Origin: Cyclobacterium lianum
GTDB lineage: Bacteria; Bacteroidota; Bacteroidia; Cytophagales; Cyclobacteriaceae
Length of the DNA: 64,000 nucleotides
Assembly: GCF_900143075.1 (NCBI RefSeq)
Contig: NZ_FRCY01000016.1
Span: forward strand, 1-64,000
Direction of reading: 5' to 3'
Numbering within the stretch: position 1 is the first letter of the stretch; each line of letters opens with the position of its first letter. A model generated the notes under the pieces. The model had not been told where the DNA came from and did no database searches. It worked only from the letters and a program-made list of their open reading frames with translations. The translations under genes were made by a program, and so were the position numbers. Positions 33,724 through 43,111 of this stretch are shown here, piece by piece.

Positions 33724-34944
33724 TCAATACCTCGCAGCCAGCAATAGCTGCAATTCTTTGTGCGCCATTTGAAATTTTCTGCCCAGGTGGGCATTGGTAA
33801 GACTACCTCTATAGGTATATACCCCTTTCATAAACCATTTGTAATTGAAAATCATTTCCTCGGCCCCTCCAAGGTCTGCCATTTGCAGTAAAATCGGGGT
33901 GAAGATGTTGCTGAGTGAATAGGACGCTGTCCTGGAAACCCGCGAGGCAATATTTGGTACGCAGTAGTGGATCACCCCGTGCTTCTTGTACACAGGTTCG
34001 CTGTGGCTGGTCATCTCAGCAGTGGCTATGCAACCTCCCTGGTCAATGCTGACATCAATAACAATACTATCGTCCATCATCTGAGCGATCATTTCCTCTG
34101 AAACCACCAGCTTGGGCCTTCCTTTTTCCGCCCTTAATGCACCGATGACCACATCGGCCTCTTTTAGTGCCTGGCCCAACACATAATTATCGATGGTAGA
34201 GGTAAAAACCTGCTGCCCCAAAACCTGCTTGATTCTCCTTAACTTGTAAATGTGGTTGTCGAAGATCTTGATGTTCGCACCTAATCCAATTGCCGTCCGC
34301 GCAGCATACTCCGCAACGGTACCGGCACCAATGATGACTACCTGAGTAGGGGGCACCCCGGTAATGCCTCCCAAAATCATTCCTTTCCCTTCATTCACAC
34401 TACTCAAATATTCAGCAGCTATCAACATTACCGTGCTACCGGCTATTTCACTCATGGCCCTGACCACGGGCATTCCACCTACTTTGTCTTCCAGGTTTTC
34501 GAATGCCACCGCTGTGATTTTCTTCTGGTTAAGCTGTTGTATGAAACTGGCTTTCTGTTTACCTAGTTGTAAGGCAGAAATCAGGCAGGCACCTGGCCGC
34601 ATGTTGCCAATTTCCTCATCCACCGGAGGCTCGACCTTCAATACAACATCTGCATCAAAAACCTCCTTACTGGAATATACAACCGATGCACCCGCATCTG
34701 AATAATCCTGGTCAGAAAATTTGGCTAAAGCACCTGCGTTGGTTTCTACTTTGACACGCTGTCCGTTATTTACCAATAGGGCAACCGCCTCCGGAGTAAG
34801 CACCACTCTTTTTTCCTGCTCGGCTATCTCCCTTGGGATGCCGATCAAAACCTGCGAACCTTTCTTCTTCACCCTGGCAACGGCCTCTTGCGTAAATACT
34901 CCTGTTTCTTTGGCAATTTCGGAAAATCCTGAACCCCCTATCAT
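33724..34944 (-). CDS. ald: Alanine dehydrogenase family protein
   Basis: A 406-residue NAD-dependent enzyme interconverting L-alanine and pyruvate plus ammonia. It shows the N-terminal GIPREIAEQEKRVVLTPEAV, the dinucleotide loop VVIIGAGTVAEYAARTAIGLGA, DVSIDQGGCIATAEMTSHSEP and HYCVPNIASRVSRTASYSLSN, all typical of the Ald/PntA family. It is slightly longer at the N-terminus (about 30 residues) than classic Ald, as is common in this phylum. It shares its first base with the last base of tsaE and probably belongs to a porX-tsaE-ald transcription unit. Confidence 0.9.
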   Translation of the reverse strand: MIGGSGFSEIAKETGVFTQEAVARVKKKGSQVLIGIPREIAEQEKRVVLTPEAVALLVNNGQRVKVETNAGALAKFSDQDYSDAGASVVYSSKEVFDADVVLKVEPPVDEEIGNMRPGACLISALQLGKQKASFIQQLNQKKITAVAFENLEDKVGGMPVVRAMSEIAGSTVMLIAAEYLSSVNEGKGMILGGITGVPPTQVVIIGAGTVAEYAARTAIGLGANIKIFDNHIYKLRRIKQVLGQQVFTSTIDNYVLGQALKEADVVIGALRAEKGRPKLVVSEEMIAQMMDDSIVIDVSIDQGGCIATAEMTSHSEPVYKKHGVIHYCVPNIASRVSRTASYSLSNIFTPILLQMADLGGAEEMIFNYKWFMKGVYTYRGSLTNAHLGRKFQMAHKELQLLLAARY

Positions 34945-35369
34945 TAATGGATTAATTTAACAGCTATATGTCTAATTTCTTTTTCCTGCTTTTCAATTTC
35001 AATTAATGCAAAACTATCCGGCAGAAAAGACGGGATTTTCTCCGCCCACTCTACAAAACAGTATCGGCCGCTGTGAAAATACTCTTCTACACCTATCTCT
35101 ACGGCTTCCATCGGATCTGATATCCTGTAAAAGTCAAAATGAAAGATTATTTCACCTCTGTCGGTAGCATATTCGTTCACAATCGAAAATGTAGGGCTGC
35201 TTACCTGGTCTACGACTCCTAAAGCGCGGCAGATCTCCCTGATGAGGGTGGTTTTTCCCGCACCCATTTCACCTTTAAATACCCATACATCAAAATCCCT
35301 GCATAAATCTATGATTAATTCTGCGGAATTTGAAATTTCGTTCAGATGATTGCAAACTATAGTTTTCAA
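34944..35369 (-). CDS. tsaE: tRNA threonylcarbamoyladenosine biosynthesis ATPase
   Basis: A 141-residue P-loop ATPase that supports TsaB/TsaD in making the t6A modification at position 37 of ANN-reading tRNAs. The Walker A motif is GEMGAGKTTL, followed by SSPTFSIVNEYATD, FHFDFYRISDP and FVEWAEKIPSFLPD, all diagnostic. It lies 6 bp after porX and overlaps ald by one base. The length is normal. Confidence 0.93.
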   Translation of the reverse strand: MKTIVCNHLNEISNSAELIIDLCRDFDVWVFKGEMGAGKTTLIREICRALGVVDQVSSPTFSIVNEYATDRGEIIFHFDFYRISDPMEAVEIGVEEYFHSGRYCFVEWAEKIPSFLPDSFALIEIEKQEKEIRHIAVKLIH

Positions 35370-35375
35370 AAGAGA

Positions 35376-36929
35376 TTATTTTGGCTGTAAATGTACTATT
35401 GGAATAATCATTTCTTCCAGCGAAACCCCGCCATGCTGAAAGGTATCCTTATAGAAATTTACATAATAATTGTAGTTGTTGGGGTAGGCAAAGAAGTAAT
35501 CCTCTACCGCAAAGACATAGCTGGAAGAGATGTTTAACTGGGGGAGCCTGGCCTCTTCAGGCTTTTTGATTTCAAATACCTTCCCGGATTCGAAATTCAG
35601 GTTTTTCCCCTGCTTGTACCTTAGGTTGGTGGTGACATTCCTGTCGCCCACAATCTTGTAGGGTTTGTTTACCCGTTTGGTACCATGGTCTGTGGTCACT
35701 ATTACTTCGGCGCCAGCCGCACTGATTTTTTTAAAGAGCTCAAACAGTGAACTGTGTAAAAACCAGCTTGTTGTCAGCGAGCGGTAAGCAGATTCATCAG
35801 GGGCCAGTTCGCGTATCATTTTCATATCTGTCCGGGCATGTGACATCATGTCTACAAAATTGTATACCAGTACGTTGAGATCATTTTTCATTAGATTCGG
35901 AAACTGATCCAATATCGCCTTGCCCTGGTTGGTCTGCAATATTTTATGGTAAGCGGATCGGATTGAAAGCCTGTTTTTCTTTAAATTAACTTTCAGAAAT
36001 TCAGCTTCGTTGTTATTTTTCCCTTCATCTGTATCTTCGCCTTCCCACAGGTCAGGGTGCTGCCTGGCCATATCCATTGGCATCATCCCGCTGAAAAGAG
36101 CATTTCTGGAAAACGCCGTAGTGGTAGGCAAGATGCTGTAATAGGTTTTGTCCTCCTTCACCACAAAGTAATCCCTCAATTGATTTTCAATCATTTCCCA
36201 TTGGTCCAGTCGCAGGTTGTCGATAACAATGAAAAACAACGGTTTGCCTTCTTTTATCTTGGGGAAAACATGCTCCTTCATCACCTGGTGGGACATCACA
36301 GGCCTACTGATATTGGGAATATTCAGCCAGTCCAGGTAATTTTCCTTGATAAATCTGGCAAAATTGGCATTGGCTTCCACTTTTTGTGTTTCCAAAACCT
36401 CCTGCATGCTTTTGTTTTCAGTCGCATCAATTTCCAGTTCCCAATACGTGAGCTTTTTGAAAATATCGGCCCATTCTTCGTGATCTATGGCATCGTTATA
36501 GGCCATGCTGATATTTCTGAAATCCTGCTGATAAGAGAGATTGGTTTTTTCACTGATCAACTGTTTGTTTTGAAGGATCTTTTTTACGGAGAGTAATATT
36601 TGATTGGGATTGATGGGTTTGATCAGATAGTCGGCAATCTTTCCCCCTATAGCATCATCCATAATGTGCTCCTCCTCGCTCTTGGTGATCATGACCACGG
36701 GAATCTGAGGTTTCAGGGTTTTGATCTGCTGCAGGGTCTCCAGTCCGGTCATACCTGGCATCATCTCATCGAGGAAAATTACATCGTAGTTATCCTCTTC
36801 CACTTTTTCTACAGCATCGAGGCCACTGTTTACGGTGACTATGTCGTACCCTTTTTTCTCTAAAAAAAGGATGTGGGGCTTGAGGAGATCAATCTCATCA
36901 TCAGCCCATAATATTTTGAAATTTTCCAT
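35376..36929 (-). CDS. porX: T9SS response regulator with PglZ phosphatase domain (PorX)
   Basis: A 517-residue two-domain regulator: a receiver (phospho-acceptor Asp54 in VIFLDEMMPGMTG, Lys in YLIKPINPNQ), a helical linker, and a PglZ domain of alkaline-phosphatase fold with VIDNLRLDQW, the nucleophile threonine region LPTTTAFSRNALFSGMMP and TTDHGTKR. In Porphyromonas and Flavobacterium PorX controls type IX secretion with PorY and sigma factors, and its phosphatase acts on oligonucleotide-type substrates. I chose the ATG at 36929 (MENFKILWADDE) because the longer frame to 37040 would add 37 unrelated residues across the divergent promoter. The domain order and length match known PorX. porY is not in the window. 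Confidence 0.92.
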   Translation of the reverse strand: MENFKILWADDEIDLLKPHILFLEKKGYDIVTVNSGLDAVEKVEEDNYDVIFLDEMMPGMTGLETLQQIKTLKPQIPVVMITKSEEEHIMDDAIGGKIADYLIKPINPNQILLSVKKILQNKQLISEKTNLSYQQDFRNISMAYNDAIDHEEWADIFKKLTYWELEIDATENKSMQEVLETQKVEANANFARFIKENYLDWLNIPNISRPVMSHQVMKEHVFPKIKEGKPLFFIVIDNLRLDQWEMIENQLRDYFVVKEDKTYYSILPTTTAFSRNALFSGMMPMDMARQHPDLWEGEDTDEGKNNNEAEFLKVNLKKNRLSIRSAYHKILQTNQGKAILDQFPNLMKNDLNVLVYNFVDMMSHARTDMKMIRELAPDESAYRSLTTSWFLHSSLFELFKKISAAGAEVIVTTDHGTKRVNKPYKIVGDRNVTTNLRYKQGKNLNFESGKVFEIKKPEEARLPQLNISSSYVFAVEDYFFAYPNNYNYYVNFYKDTFQHGGVSLEEMIIPIVHLQPK

Positions 36930-36981
36930 TTCTATTGGTTTAATTCTTCTTAGATTAATTACTTTTGGCCTGTCGCCGTAT

Positions 36982-38223
36982 ATGAACAGGACATTGAAAA
37001 GCCACAAAATCATCAATGACCCCGTGTATGGGTTCATCAATATTCCTGGTGAATTGATTTTTGCCGTTATTGACCACCCTTATTTCCAGAGGTTACGCAG
37101 AATAAAACAATTAGGTTTGACAGATATGGTGTACCCCGGAGCGCTACACACGCGGTTTCACCATGCCATAGGAGCGATGCATCTGATGAGTATCACCCTG
37201 GACCAGCTCCGAAACAAAGGTATTGAAATATCCGATCAGGAATATGAAGCCGCACTTCTGGCAATACTGCTACATGACATTGGCCACGGACCTTTCTCCC
37301 ATGCCCTTGAAGCAATCCTGCTCAAAGGCTTGCATCATGAAACCCTATCCCTCTTGTTCTTTGATGCTTTAAACAAGCAATTTCACGGCCAGCTTACACT
37401 GGCCAGGAAAATTTTTGTGGGAAGTTACGAAAGAAAATTTTTTCATCAACTTGTGGCCAGCCAACTGGACATTGACCGGCTGGATTATCTGCAGAGGGAT
37501 TGTTTCTTTACCGGCGTCTCTGAGGGTACCATCGGGGCCGACCGTATCATTAAAATGATGAACATCGTGGACGACCAGTTGGTCATCGAGGAAAAGGGAA
37601 TTTACAGTATCGAAAACTTTTTGAGTGCAAGGCGACTCATGTACTGGCAGGTATACCTGCACAAGACTACCGTTTGCGCTGAAAAAATGCTGATCAATCT
37701 GATTTTAAGGGCAAAGGAGCTGGAAAATTCCGGCTTCCAGCTACCGGGTTCGTCAGAACTCCTTTTTTTTCTTAACCAAGATCCGCCAGGTAATCTCAGA
37801 GACGGTCAACCGGACTGGCTGGAAAATTTTTCGCGGTTAGATGACTTTGATATCTGGGGTGCGATCAAACTTTGGAAAGATGCAGACGATTTTGTGCTTC
37901 GTGAAATTTCCCACATGTTTTTAACACGCAATTTATTCAAGATTCAGTTGGTCAACCAGCCCTTTTCTGATGACGAGATCATCAAAATGCAGAAAAAAGT
38001 ACAGGCAAGACATTCTTTTTCTGCAGATGAAATACCCTACTTTTTTTCTTCAGGCGAAATCAGCAATTATGGCTACCTGGCCAAAGACAAGATCTGGATC
38101 CTGACAAAAAAAGGTGAAGTAACAGATGTGGCCATGGCGGCTGACTTGCCAAATATCAAGGCCATGAGCAAAATAGTCAAAAAATACTATGCTTGTCATG
38201 CTAAAAATTTAACTTTACGATAA
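36982..38223 (+). CDS. HD domain phosphohydrolase (dNTPase-like)
   Basis: A 413-residue cytoplasmic protein with the metal-binding HD signature: HTRFHHAIGAMHL, AILLHDIGHGPFSHALE and SQLDIDRLDYLQRD, as in SAMHD1-like and dGTPase-like hydrolases. The N-terminus (NDPVYGFINIPGELIFAVIDHPYFQRLRRIKQLG) is typical of this subgroup. Substrates are probably (d)NTPs. The start at 36982 avoids an antisense overlap with porX present in the longer frame from 36835. It leads into lpxD after 16 bp, so it may be the first gene of the lipid A operon. Confidence 0.9.
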   Translation: MNRTLKSHKIINDPVYGFINIPGELIFAVIDHPYFQRLRRIKQLGLTDMVYPGALHTRFHHAIGAMHLMSITLDQLRNKGIEISDQEYEAALLAILLHDIGHGPFSHALEAILLKGLHHETLSLLFFDALNKQFHGQLTLARKIFVGSYERKFFHQLVASQLDIDRLDYLQRDCFFTGVSEGTIGADRIIKMMNIVDDQLVIEEKGIYSIENFLSARRLMYWQVYLHKTTVCAEKMLINLILRAKELENSGFQLPGSSELLFFLNQDPPGNLRDGQPDWLENFSRLDDFDIWGAIKLWKDADDFVLREISHMFLTRNLFKIQLVNQPFSDDEIIKMQKKVQARHSFSADEIPYFFSSGEISNYGYLAKDKIWILTKKGEVTDVAMAADLPNIKAMSKIVKKYYACHAKNLTLR

Positions 38224-38239
38224 AACAATTGAGAACCCA

Positions 38240-39262
38240 ATGGAATTCACCATCGACGAAATAGCATTACTTTTGGATGGAAGTGTAGAGGGGGATGGTT
38301 CTAAAAAAATCAATCGCCTGGACAAAATTCAGGAAGGTAAAGACGGAAGCGTTGGATTTTTATCCAACCTGAAATACGAAAAACACTTGTATGACACCGA
38401 CTGTTCGGCTATCATTGTAAGCGCAGATTTCAAACCACAAAAACCCTTCAAAACTACGTTGATCCGGGTCGAGGACCCTTATTCCGGCTTCACCAAACTT
38501 CTGGAGACCTATGCCAAAATGGTAAAACCGGAAATTTCTGGCATAGAGGAACCCAATTTTTTTCACCAGAGCAGTAGCATCGGTTCCAATTGTTACCGGG
38601 GAGCATTTTCATATGTGGGAAAAAACTGCAGTATCGGGGAAAATGTGAAAATTTATCCTCAGGTATACATAGGTGATGAAGTAACCATCGGCAACAACTG
38701 CACCTTCTACCCCGGAGTCAAGATATACGGGGGGACAGTAATTGGCAATGATTGTGAAGTACATGCCGGGAGTATTCTAGGTTCGGACGGCTTCGGGTTT
38801 GCCCCCCAGGCGGATGGAAGTTATAAAAATGTTCCCCAATTGGGCAATGTGGTCCTGGAAGATCGTGTAAGTATCGGTGCAAATACCACCATCGACTGTG
38901 CTACAATGGGCTCCACCTACATTTCAAAAGGAGTGAAAATCGATAATCAGGTACAAATCGCACATAATGTACGACTGGGAGAGCATACGGTTATCGCTTC
39001 ACAGGCGGGCATTTCCGGATCTACAACGGTCGGAAAAAACTGTGTTTTCGCAGGAAAGGCCGGCATAGTAGGACACATACAAATCGCCGACAATACCACC
39101 GTGGGCGCAAATACAGGGATTGTGAAATCGATCACAGAACCCGGAAAAACCTTTTTTGGCTATATCGGATTTGAAATCAAGGCTTTTTTAAAATCCTACT
39201 CCATATTCAGAAAATTACCTTTACTTGATAACAAATTGAGAGAGCTGGAAAAAAAACTTTAA
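38240..39262 (+). CDS. lpxD: UDP-3-O-acyl-glucosamine N-acyltransferase
   Basis: A 340-residue enzyme that adds the amide-linked acyl chain to UDP-3-O-acyl-glucosamine in lipid A synthesis. An N-terminal uridine-binding domain (1-100) precedes left-handed beta-helix hexapeptide repeats (about 105-300), with the catalytic histidine region VQIAHNVRLGEHTVIASQAG and DGFGFAPQADGSY. The length is normal. It starts the run lpxD, lpxC/fabZ, lpxA. Confidence 0.95.
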   Translation: MEFTIDEIALLLDGSVEGDGSKKINRLDKIQEGKDGSVGFLSNLKYEKHLYDTDCSAIIVSADFKPQKPFKTTLIRVEDPYSGFTKLLETYAKMVKPEISGIEEPNFFHQSSSIGSNCYRGAFSYVGKNCSIGENVKIYPQVYIGDEVTIGNNCTFYPGVKIYGGTVIGNDCEVHAGSILGSDGFGFAPQADGSYKNVPQLGNVVLEDRVSIGANTTIDCATMGSTYISKGVKIDNQVQIAHNVRLGEHTVIASQAGISGSTTVGKNCVFAGKAGIVGHIQIADNTTVGANTGIVKSITEPGKTFFGYIGFEIKAFLKSYSIFRKLPLLDNKLRELEKKL

Positions 39263-39310
39263 ATTTGTCAGTCATTCAGGAGACAGGAGGGATTTTAGTA
39301 ACAAATTTTA

Positions 39311-40705
39311 ATGAAAGTAAAACAACATACCATAAAAAAGCAGGTCACGCTTTCAGGAGTGGGCTTACATACCGGCATAGAAGCCAACATGACATTTTTA
39401 CCCGCTAATCCCAACCATGGCTATAAATTTCAGCGAATGGATCTGGAAGGCCAGCCAATCATCGATGCTGACGTGGACAATGTGGTAGATGTATCCAGGG
39501 GCACCACGCTGGAGCAGAGTGGAGCCAGGGTATTTACGGTCGAACATGTACTGGCTGCATTGGTGGGGATGGAGATTGACAATGTGCTGATCCAGCTCAG
39601 TGGGCCGGAGCCGCCGATCCTGGACGGGAGCAGCATCCAGTTTATCAATATTCTGGAAGATGCGGGTCTGGAAGAGCAAAATGCCCTACGCAGATTTTTT
39701 GAGGTCCCTGAGAGCATCCATTATAAGGATAGTGCACGGGAAGTGGAGATGGCTGCCCTGCCCCTTGACGACTTTAGGGTCACTGTAATGGTAGATTATA
39801 ATTCCCCTGTGCTCGGAAGCCAGCATGCGTCGATTACGGATATCAGTCAATTCAGACAGGAAATTGCGTCCTGCCGGACATTCTGCTTTTTGCATGAGCT
39901 GGAAATGCTCTACAACAATAACCTGATAAAGGGAGGAGACCTGAACAATGCCATCGTAGTAGTGGACCGCGTGGTCGAAGAAGCGGAGCTGTCCAACCTG
40001 GCTAAAATGTTCAACAAGCAAAAAGTTGAAGTAAAAAAAGAGGGGATCCTGAACAATGTGGAACTTCGATACAAAAATGAACCCGCACGGCACAAGTTAC
40101 TCGATGTAATCGGAGACCTTGCCCTCGTAGGACGGCCCCTGAAAGCTCAGATACTTGCTGCAAGGCCGGGACATGCGGCCAATGTAGCTTTCGCAAAAAA
40201 AATCAAAAGGGCGATGGAAAAATCAGGCCCCATGAATATTCCCTATTACGACCCCAAGTTACCGCCTGTATTGGACATCAATCAGATCAGCAACATACTG
40301 CCGCACAGGTACCCCTTTCAGCTGCTGGACAAAATCATTTACCTGGATGATAAGTTGGTAGCAGGAGTGAAAAATGTTACCATTAATGAACCGTTTTTTA
40401 TGGGCCACTTTCCAAATAATCCGGTCATGCCCGGCGTTTTGCAGGTGGAAGCCATGGCTCAAACCGGTGGGATTTTAGTTCTCAGCACTGTAGATGACCC
40501 GGAAAACTATTGGACCTATTTTCTTAGCATCGAAAACTGTAAGTTTAGAAAAATGGTATTGCCTGGAGACACATTGATCTTCAAATGCGAGCTGCTCAAT
40601 CCGATCCGGAGAGGAATCGCTAAAATGAAGGGGGAGGCTTTTGTAGGAAATGCCCTGGTATGTGAAGCCATCATGACTGCCAGCATCGTAAGAAAAGACA
40701 CATGA
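39311..40705 (+). CDS. lpxC/fabZ: Bifunctional UDP-3-O-acyl-GlcNAc deacetylase / 3-hydroxyacyl-ACP dehydratase
   Basis: A 464-residue fusion typical of Bacteroidota. The LpxC part (about 1-305) carries out the committed zinc-dependent deacetylation of lipid A synthesis: [29 protein letters not shown] with the zinc His, and [16 protein letters not shown]. The FabZ part (about 315-464) dehydrates 3-hydroxyacyl-ACP: [14 protein letters not shown] with the catalytic His and [20 protein letters not shown] with the catalytic Glu. The fusion couples the two uses of the shared 3-hydroxyacyl-ACP pool. It overlaps lpxA by 4 bp. Confidence 0.96.
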   Translation: MKVKQHTIKKQVTLSGVGLHTGIEANMTFLPANPNHGYKFQRMDLEGQPIIDADVDNVVDVSRGTTLEQSGARVFTVEHVLAALVGMEIDNVLIQLSGPEPPILDGSSIQFINILEDAGLEEQNALRRFFEVPESIHYKDSAREVEMAALPLDDFRVTVMVDYNSPVLGSQHASITDISQFRQEIASCRTFCFLHELEMLYNNNLIKGGDLNNAIVVVDRVVEEAELSNLAKMFNKQKVEVKKEGILNNVELRYKNEPARHKLLDVIGDLALVGRPLKAQILAARPGHAANVAFAKKIKRAMEKSGPMNIPYYDPKLPPVLDINQISNILPHRYPFQLLDKIIYLDDKLVAGVKNVTINEPFFMGHFPNNPVMPGVLQVEAMAQTGGILVLSTVDDPENYWTYFLSIENCKFRKMVLPGDTLIFKCELLNPIRRGIAKMKGEAFVGNALVCEAIMTASIVRKDT

Positions 40706-41481
40706 TCAGCAAATTATCCGAAATTAGCGACAAGGCCCGACTGGGGGAAAATGTTTCTGTAGAAGCTTTTACTTCCATCCATTCTGATGTAGAAATTGGT
40801 GCAGGTACTTGGATTGGCTCGAATGTTACCATCTATCCGGGAGCAAGAATCGGTGAAAATTGTAGAATCTTTCCAGGAGCAGTCATTGCTGCCATACCGC
40901 AGGATCTGAAGTATAAGGGGGAGGATTCTCTGGTGGAGATTGGAAACAACACTACCATAAGGGAGTTTGTAACCATAAACAGGGGTACGGCCGATAAGCA
41001 GACCACCCGGATAGGCAATGATTGCCTTTTAATGGCTTATGTACATATTGCGCACGATTGTCTCATTCATGACCGGGTTATTATTGCCAATTCTGTCCAG
41101 GTGGCAGGACACGTGACCATCGATGACTGGGCATTTGTGGGCGGTAGCAGCGCCATACACCAATTTGTCAAAATAGGAATGCACAGCATGATTTCAGGTG
41201 GCTCCCTGGTAAGAAAGGATGTACCGCCGTTTACCAAAGCGGCCAGGGAACCTTTAAGCTATGCCGGAGTAAATTCTTTGGGACTGAGAAGAAGGGGATT
41301 TGAAAGCAATACGATCAGTGAGATCCAGGAAGTGTACCGGTACCTGTTTTTGAATAGCTGGAACAATAGCAAAGCCCTGGAAGAGATAGAAATCAACCTT
41401 CCTGCCACGAAGGAAAGAGATGAAATTGTCAATTTTATCCGTTCCTCAGAAAGGGGAGTGATGAAAGGTTACATTCAGTAA
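40702..41481 (+). CDS. lpxA: UDP-N-acetylglucosamine acyltransferase
   Basis: A 259-residue first enzyme of lipid A synthesis, transferring a 3-hydroxyacyl chain to UDP-GlcNAc. It is a left-handed beta-helix of hexapeptide repeats, with GAVIAAIPQDLKYKGE, the catalytic histidine region MAYVHIAHDCLIHD, and GGSSAIHQFVKIGMHSMISGGSLV; the helical C-terminus follows at about 190-259. It overlaps lpxC/fabZ by 4 bp and is 1 bp from the next gene. Confidence 0.95.
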   Translation: MISKLSEISDKARLGENVSVEAFTSIHSDVEIGAGTWIGSNVTIYPGARIGENCRIFPGAVIAAIPQDLKYKGEDSLVEIGNNTTIREFVTINRGTADKQTTRIGNDCLLMAYVHIAHDCLIHDRVIIANSVQVAGHVTIDDWAFVGGSSAIHQFVKIGMHSMISGGSLVRKDVPPFTKAAREPLSYAGVNSLGLRRRGFESNTISEIQEVYRYLFLNSWNNSKALEEIEINLPATKERDEIVNFIRSSERGVMKGYIQ

Positions 41482-41482
41482 T

Positions 41483-42118
41483 ATGCTCGCCCTCAAGCTT
41501 CATGAAGCTGGCAAGAAGTTTCAACGGGATTGGATTTTCAAAGGGCTGAACCTCAGCCTGAGCAGCGGAACGAAGTTAGCCATTACCGGTAATAACGGTT
41601 CGGGAAAATCCACGCTCATCAAATGCCTGTCGGCCCAAATGCCCCTCACCGAAGGTAAACTCTCTTTTTTTCTCGGGCAGCAATCAATTTCTCCCGAAGG
41701 TATTTACAGGTACCTGACCATCAGTGCCCCTTACCTGGAACTACCAGAGGAGTTTACTCTCAAGGAATTTTTAGATTTCCACTTTCAATTCAAAAATCCG
41801 GAAAAAAATATCAGCACTACATCCCTGCTACGTCTGCTGTATCTGGAAAGTGCCGTCAACAAACCCATATCCGTTTTTTCTTCAGGTATGAAGCAAAGAC
41901 TAAAACTTGGCATTTGCTTTTTTTCAGATGCGCCGCTGGTCTTACTGGATGAGCCCACCTCAAATCTGGATCGCAGGGGCATACAATGGTACAGAGACAT
42001 GATGGATCGATTTGGAAAAGACAAATGCCTCGTAATTGCATCCAATGATCCCAAAGAATATGATTTCTGTGAACAAATTCTTCGTTTGGAGGATTATAAA
42101 AAGCACAGTTTTATTTGA
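41483..42118 (+). CDS. ABC transporter ATP-binding protein
   Basis: A 211-residue stand-alone ABC ATPase with Walker A TGNNGSGKSTLIKCL, a Q-loop region around LTISAPYLELP, the signature VFSSGMKQRLKLGICF and Walker B LVLLDEPTSNLD. The Q-loop shows no glutamine at the usual spot, and the domain is shorter than average. No permease gene is adjacent. It begins 1 bp after the lpxA stop, a consistent operon position, so a link to envelope lipid or export is possible but unproven. Confidence 0.87.
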   Translation: MLALKLHEAGKKFQRDWIFKGLNLSLSSGTKLAITGNNGSGKSTLIKCLSAQMPLTEGKLSFFLGQQSISPEGIYRYLTISAPYLELPEEFTLKEFLDFHFQFKNPEKNISTTSLLRLLYLESAVNKPISVFSSGMKQRLKLGICFFSDAPLVLLDEPTSNLDRRGIQWYRDMMDRFGKDKCLVIASNDPKEYDFCEQILRLEDYKKHSFI

Positions 42119-42162
42119 AAAGAAGCGGAATTGATTAATTTTACTACTCTAGTCGAATAAGT

Positions 42163-42645
42163 ATGAAAGGATTGAAGAATTGTCTCCTGGCCTCCATTCT
42201 TCTTTTGGGCTTTATAGCCTGTAACGGAGGGGATGGTGAAGGTCCGGCAAAAACAGCGGAAGAGCTGGCCACAGAAAAGCTTAGCGGTGTCTCCGGCAGC
42301 CAAACCTGGACAGTCAGCAATGGAGGATCAGTCACCCGCGATGGAAGCCCCCGTACGGCTGAGTTCGCAGATTTCCAGATACGGTTTATTGCCAATAATA
42401 CCGGAAAATCCTACATTACCGAAAACAGTAACCTGCTATTCGATACCAACGGCAGCTGGGCTTTCGAAGGGGAAAATTTAGACAAGATCATCCTTTCCGG
42501 CATACAGCCGGCCGCCAACAGAGAAATATCCTTTACCAGAAACCAAAATACGCTGAGGCTGGAGTGGGCAGTACCTGCTCCGCAAAATGCACGGGTGAAG
42601 GCCCTCGCAGGTTTTTATGTTTTTGATCTTATTTTAATGGAATAA
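42163..42645 (+). CDS. Putative lipoprotein, unknown function
   Basis: A 160-residue protein with a lipoprotein signal (MKGLKNCLLASILLLGFIAC, lipobox GFIAC with the Cys at position 20) and a Gly/Asp-rich linker. The rest is predicted beta-rich (SQTWTVSNGGSVTRDG, DFQIRFIANNTGKSYI, LLFDTNGSWAFEGENL). It resembles small Bacteroidota lipocalin-like or calycin-like lipoproteins but no family is certain. It is co-directional with the next small secreted gene (22-bp gap). Confidence 0.75.
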   Translation: MKGLKNCLLASILLLGFIACNGGDGEGPAKTAEELATEKLSGVSGSQTWTVSNGGSVTRDGSPRTAEFADFQIRFIANNTGKSYITENSNLLFDTNGSWAFEGENLDKIILSGIQPAANREISFTRNQNTLRLEWAVPAPQNARVKALAGFYVFDLILME

Positions 42646-42667
42646 TATAAAAATACCCATATAGCCC

Positions 42668-43093
42668 ATGTTCAAATATCTGTTTCTGATCTCCTTTCTG
42701 GCCGTTACTTCATTATTTGCCCAAAACAAACAAATCGCAGCCGTAGAAAATGCCGTTACTGAGTTGACCAGGGCAATGGTAGATGGTGACGAGGTCCGAC
42801 TCAAAAAGCTCACGCATGCCCAATTGACTTACGGCCATTCCAACGGGCTCATCGAAAATCAGTCTGAGTTTATTCAGGCACTGGCATCCGGCGAATCCAA
42901 TTTCACCGAAATCAATATCGAAAACCAGACGGTAGATATTTCTGGCAATATAGCGCTGGTAAGGCATTTTCTGATAGGCCGCACACACAATAAGAACAGT
43001 GCGCCTGCTCCTGTTAATCTAGGGGTGCTGACGGTATGGCAGAAAAACGGAAAAGATTGGCTTCTTGTGGCCCGCCAGGCCTTCAAACGATAA
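42668..43093 (+). CDS. Secreted NTF2-like protein (DUF4440 type)
   Basis: A 141-residue protein with a signal peptide (MFKYLFLISFLAVTSLFAQ) and a cone-shaped NTF2-like fold typical of DUF4440: AVENAVTELTRAMVDGDEVRLKKLTHAQLTYGHSNG and WQKNGKDWLLVARQAFKR. DUF4440 members are small-molecule-binding or catalytic, and no active-site residue can be assigned. It is convergent with mutS2, with only 18 bp between. Confidence 0.82.
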   Translation: MFKYLFLISFLAVTSLFAQNKQIAAVENAVTELTRAMVDGDEVRLKKLTHAQLTYGHSNGLIENQSEFIQALASGESNFTEINIENQTVDISGNIALVRHFLIGRTHNKNSAPAPVNLGVLTVWQKNGKDWLLVARQAFKR

Positions 43094-43111
43094 GGACATA
43101 CACGGTAGTAA

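Noticed and set aside
36835-37040. Longer N-termini for the HD protein (from 36835) and PorX (from 37040)
   Set aside because: They would overlap each other in antisense and add residues absent from the families; the ATG codons at 36982 and 36929 fit the conserved starts.
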